24,902 nt of DNA. Origin: an uncultured Eubacteriales bacterium (lineage in GTDB: Bacteria > Bacillota > Clostridia > Lachnospirales > CAG-274). The stretch is from contig CAJKOJ010000026.1 of the NCBI GenBank assembly GCA_905201505.1, positions 1-24,902 on the forward strand. Direction: 5' to 3'. The notes beneath the pieces were generated by a model. That model was not told the origin of the DNA. It was given only the letters and a program-made list of their open reading frames with translations, and ran no database searches. This document shows, in pieces, positions 22,844 through 24,902 of this stretch; the first letter of the stretch is position 1; the number at the start of each line of letters is the position of its first letter. Both the position numbers and the translations under genes were made by a program.

Positions 22844-23476
22844 TTATAATCCGTATTTTTCAAGCAGGGAGTCAACTCCTGAAACGATAACATTATGTAT
22901 CTCTTCAACGGGTTTAAGGGCGTCAACTACCTGTATTCTGCTTTTACATCTTTTTGAAAGTCTGACATATCCGTCATATACCCGCTGATGAAAGCTGAAT
23001 TTTTCAGCTTCAAGTCTGTCAAGTTCTGCCTGATTACGCTTTCTTGCAAGTCCGTCTTCAGGCTTTAACTTGAGGAAAAAAGTTATGTCAGGCTCTAAGT
23101 CACCGACAGCGTATTTATTAATGTTTTTAATTAATCTTTCGCCTATGGAACGGGCAAACCCTTGATAGACAACAGAGCTGTCTACAAATCGGTCGCTTAT
23201 GACTATTCCGCCTTCTTTAAGAGCAGGCAGAATAACTTCATCAACATGCTGTGCTCTTGCCGCTGCGTATAAAAGTGCCTCAGTCATATCCGTCATTTCG
23301 GTGTTGTTTTTATCTATTATTATTTCTCTGATTTTTTCACTTATGGGAGTGCCTCCGGGTTCTCTTGTACAGACTACCTTATAACCTTTATGAATAAGAT
23401 ATTCTTCAAGAAGTTTGATTTGAGTGGTTTTGCCTGCACCGTCTGTGCCCTCCATAGTAATAAATAAACCTGACAT
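22844..23476 (-). CDS. tmk: Thymidylate kinase
   Basis: Tmk phosphorylates dTMP to dTDP for DNA synthesis. The 210-residue protein has P-loop EGTDGAGKTTQ (9-19), the DRFVDSSVVYQGFAR substrate block, and REPGGTPISEKIRE, where the Arg-Glu-Pro-Gly motif contacts dTMP. ATG 23476 is set by a strong GGAGG five bases upstream. The frame stays open to 23545, but that would overlap kduD and lacks a ribosome site. It lies 37 bases after the kduD stop, with no visible promoter between. Confidence 0.95.
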   Translation of the reverse strand: MSGLFITMEGTDGAGKTTQIKLLEEYLIHKGYKVVCTREPGGTPISEKIREIIIDKNNTEMTDMTEALLYAAARAQHVDEVILPALKEGGIVISDRFVDSSVVYQGFARSIGERLIKNINKYAVGDLEPDITFFLKLKPEDGLARKRNQAELDRLEAEKFSFHQRVYDGYVRLSKRCKSRIQVVDALKPVEEIHNVIVSGVDSLLEKYGL

Positions 23477-23513
23477 ATTATCCTCCGTATTACACATTTG
23501 CTTTAAATTAGGG

Positions 23514-24275
23514 TTATCTTGCAAGCCATCCGCCGTCAACTGCAAGTGTAAAGCCGTTTACGTATGCTGAAGCATCTGAGCAAAGATAAATAACCGCTCC
23601 CATTATATCATCAGGTGTACCCCAGCGTTCTGCCGGAATTCTTTCAAGTATGGCATCTGAACGGTCAGAATCTTTTCTGAGCTGAGCAGTATTATTTGTT
23701 GACATATATCCAGGGGCAATTCCGTTGACATTAATATTATGGCATGCCCATTCATTAGCCAGTGCTCTGGTAAGACCAAGAACAGCTGATTTGCTTGCTG
23801 TGTATGCAGGTACTCTTATGCCGCCCTGATAACTGAGCATAGAGCAAATATTTACTATCTTTCCGCCTGTGCCCTGAGAAATATATTCCTTTGCAACTGC
23901 CTGAGATAAGAAAAATACTACTTTTTCATTTATATCAATCACTTTATCCCAATTTTCTTCAGTGACATTTACAGCATCTTCTCTTAAAATAATGCCTGCA
24001 TTATTAATTAAAATATCAATTTTACCGTATTTGTTCTTTGCTTCTGTTACAATATGATTAATATCTTTTGTTGAGCTTAGGTCTGCAATTATTTCGAAGA
24101 ATTCTCCGCCGTTTTCTTCAATGAGTTTTTTTGTTTCATCACAGCTTCTTCTAGCTACTCCGCAAACCTTGGCACCTGCCTCTGCCAAAGCTATACACAT
24201 ACCTTGTCCAAGTCCTGTATTGGCTCCTGTAACAACAGCAACTTTTCTCTCAAGTTTAAATAAGTCAAGTATCAT
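23514..24275 (-). CDS. kduD: KduD-like 2-dehydro-3-deoxy-D-gluconate 5-dehydrogenase (SDR)
   Basis: The 253-residue protein is a classical short-chain dehydrogenase: NAD(P) motif TGANTGLG (16-23), NNAG (91-94), and catalytic Ser145, Tyr158 and Lys162 (YTASK). The opening FKLERKVAVVTGANTGLGQG and the end NGFTLAVDGGWLAR are those of KduD, which acts in pectin and glycosaminoglycan uronate breakdown. No kduI, kdgK or kdgA is in the window, so a related sugar-acid or gluconate dehydrogenase role remains possible. ATG follows GAGGAGG. It has its own promoter (24366-24394) and appears to be the first gene before tmk. Confidence 0.85.
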   Translation of the reverse strand: MILDLFKLERKVAVVTGANTGLGQGMCIALAEAGAKVCGVARRSCDETKKLIEENGGEFFEIIADLSSTKDINHIVTEAKNKYGKIDILINNAGIILREDAVNVTEENWDKVIDINEKVVFFLSQAVAKEYISQGTGGKIVNICSMLSYQGGIRVPAYTASKSAVLGLTRALANEWACHNINVNGIAPGYMSTNNTAQLRKDSDRSDAILERIPAERWGTPDDIMGAVIYLCSDASAYVNGFTLAVDGGWLAR

Positions 24276-24365
24276 AAAAAATTCCTCCTCTATTTATTAT
24301 GTATCTATTTTTCAATAATTTTATAAAGAAAATACTTAAAATTCAATAAATAATTTTACATTACA

Positions 24366-24394
24366 AGTATAACACATATAAAAATTAAGTTCAA
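24366..24394 (-). promoter_or_regulatory. Extended -10 promoter of kduD
   Basis: On the minus strand TTGAAC (24394-24389), 17 bases, TATACT (24371-24366) preceded by TGT. The leader to the ATG is about 80 bases of AT-rich sequence. It is divergent from the dtxR-family promoter, whose -35 starts 12 bases away. Confidence 0.65.
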
Positions 24395-24405
24395 TTAAAA
24401 TATGA

Positions 24406-24434
24406 TTGAAAAATATAGCGAAATATGTTATTAT
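24406..24434 (+). promoter_or_regulatory. Extended -10 promoter of the DtxR-family gene
   Basis: TTGAAA (24406-24411), 17 bases, TATTAT (24429-24434) preceded by TGT. Transcription should start near 24441, about 20 bases before the ATG. Confidence 0.65.
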
Positions 24435-24444
24435 TATATAACAT
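24425..24444. promoter_or_regulatory. Palindromic operator candidate at the DtxR-family promoter
   Basis: ATGTTAT (24425-24431) and ATAACAT (24438-24444) are perfect inverted arms around six bases. The site covers the -10 and the expected start point, a place where a bound dimer would block transcription. Autoregulation by the adjacent gene product is inferred, not shown. Confidence 0.45.
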
Positions 24445-24461
24445 CACGGAGGTGTTAAATT

Positions 24462-24827
24462 ATGGCTATTCAGGAATCGGGTGAAAACTATCTGGAGGCA
24501 ATTCTTGTAATTAAGGACAGAAAGGGTTATGTAAGGTCAATTGATGTGGCAAATGAACTCAAGGTTTCTAAACCCAGCGTAAGCAGGGCAATGTCTGTGT
24601 TGAAAAAGGAAGGGCTTATTGATATGGACGGGCTTAACCAGATATTGCTGACTGATGAGGGGAGAAAAATTGCCGAAACTATTTATGAAAGACACAGAGT
24701 AATAACCAAGTTCTTGATTTCATTAGGGGTTGATGAGGAAACAGCAGCAGCAGACGCCTGCAGAATTGAGCACGTTATAAGTCCTCTTTCCTTTGAAAAG
24801 ATTAAAGAAAAATTCTTTAAAAGGTAA
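24462..24827 (+). CDS. DtxR/MntR-family metal-dependent transcriptional regulator
   Basis: The 121-residue protein opens ESGENYLEAILVI and has a winged helix-turn-helix (about 24-50, VANELKVSKPSVSRAMSVLK) and a dimerisation/metal-binding part (about 75-110). It lacks the C-terminal SH3-like domain of DtxR, like MntR. Candidate metal ligands by position are Asn9, Glu12, His78, Cys100, Glu103 and His104. Cys100 corresponds to DtxR Cys102 rather than MntR Glu99, and Asn9 replaces MntR Asp8, so iron or another metal may be sensed rather than manganese. ATG follows a strong GGAGGTG. Targets are not evident, though the palindrome over its own promoter suggests autoregulation. The window ends 75 bases after the stop. 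Confidence 0.88.
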   Translation: MAIQESGENYLEAILVIKDRKGYVRSIDVANELKVSKPSVSRAMSVLKKEGLIDMDGLNQILLTDEGRKIAETIYERHRVITKFLISLGVDEETAAADACRIEHVISPLSFEKIKEKFFKR

Positions 24828-24902
24828 ATTGGTTAATATATATGGGTATAATAATTTGATTGTATTTAAATTTGATTTATTTAATATATTTTGTAATAAA
24901 TA

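Noticed and set aside
23477..23545. Longer tmk start overlapping kduD
   Set aside because: The extra residues precede the conserved kinase N-terminus and lack a ribosome site, while GGAGG is placed for ATG 23476.
24828..24902. Possible promoter (TATAAT at 24847-24852) at the right edge
   Set aside because: The only TTGGTT -35 candidate is 12 bases away, too close; the window ends before any gene could be seen.
1..24902. CRISPR arrays, tRNAs, rRNAs, insertion sequences, toxin-antitoxin pairs, phage genes
   Set aside because: I looked for repeated units, tRNA-like hairpins, transposase motifs and small paired genes and saw none.

Overview
The window reads as a low-G+C Firmicute, most likely a member of the Clostridia (Lachnospirales-like). 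The reasons are AT-rich codons and spacers, strong GGAGG-type ribosome sites, sigma-A promoters with extended -10 elements, a GlnRS of the MGKR type, the CmpB-like membrane family, and the Gram-positive cluster tmk-holB-ricT-trmN6-rsmI. Genus cannot be fixed from the sequence alone. There are no rRNAs, tRNAs, CRISPR arrays, insertion sequences or phage genes, so this is mostly ordinary chromosomal core with some regulatory detail.

Layout, left to right. 1-443 has no intact gene, but holds a perfect-consensus promoter, a short reading frame whose start is broken by one base, and a terminator. 444-1864 (minus) is a flavin-reductase gene overlapping a membrane-anchored TPR gene. 1992-3350 is an RsmF-type rRNA methyltransferase. 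3482-6483 is a YgiQ-type radical SAM gene overlapping an ion-transporter-superfamily permease. 6484-6868 is an untranslated leader with promoter, six-codon leader peptide, competing RNA pairings and terminator; it precedes an Lsa-type ABC-F gene (6869-8350). A MATE efflux gene and a DUF5721-like gene follow on the minus strand (8546-10488). 10705-14041 is an operon of a 75-residue Cys-rich protein, glnS and an LCP cell-wall ligase. 14270-16288 is a tightly packed unit: ketopantoate reductase, truA and a small membrane protein. 16385-17530 is wecB with its own promoter and terminator. 17605-18964 is a CmpB-like membrane/coiled-coil protein plus a GNAT acetyltransferase. 19050-24275 (minus) is kduD-tmk-holB-ricT-trmN6-rsmI-DUF454. 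24462-24827 is a DtxR/MntR-family regulator divergent from kduD.

Working together: several genes serve translation and RNA modification (rsmF, glnS, truA, trmN6, rsmI and the ribosome-protecting ABC-F). tmk and holB serve DNA replication. wecB and the LCP protein point to a cell-wall glycopolymer. The ABC-F and MATE genes form a convergent drug-tolerance pair. The most interesting region is the ABC-F leader, which has the parts of a ribosome-controlled transcription attenuator. Next are the frameshifted promoter-led locus at the left edge, the palindrome over the dtxR-family promoter, and the palindrome plus tiny reading frames after the ABC-F gene. I see no wholly new multi-gene system.
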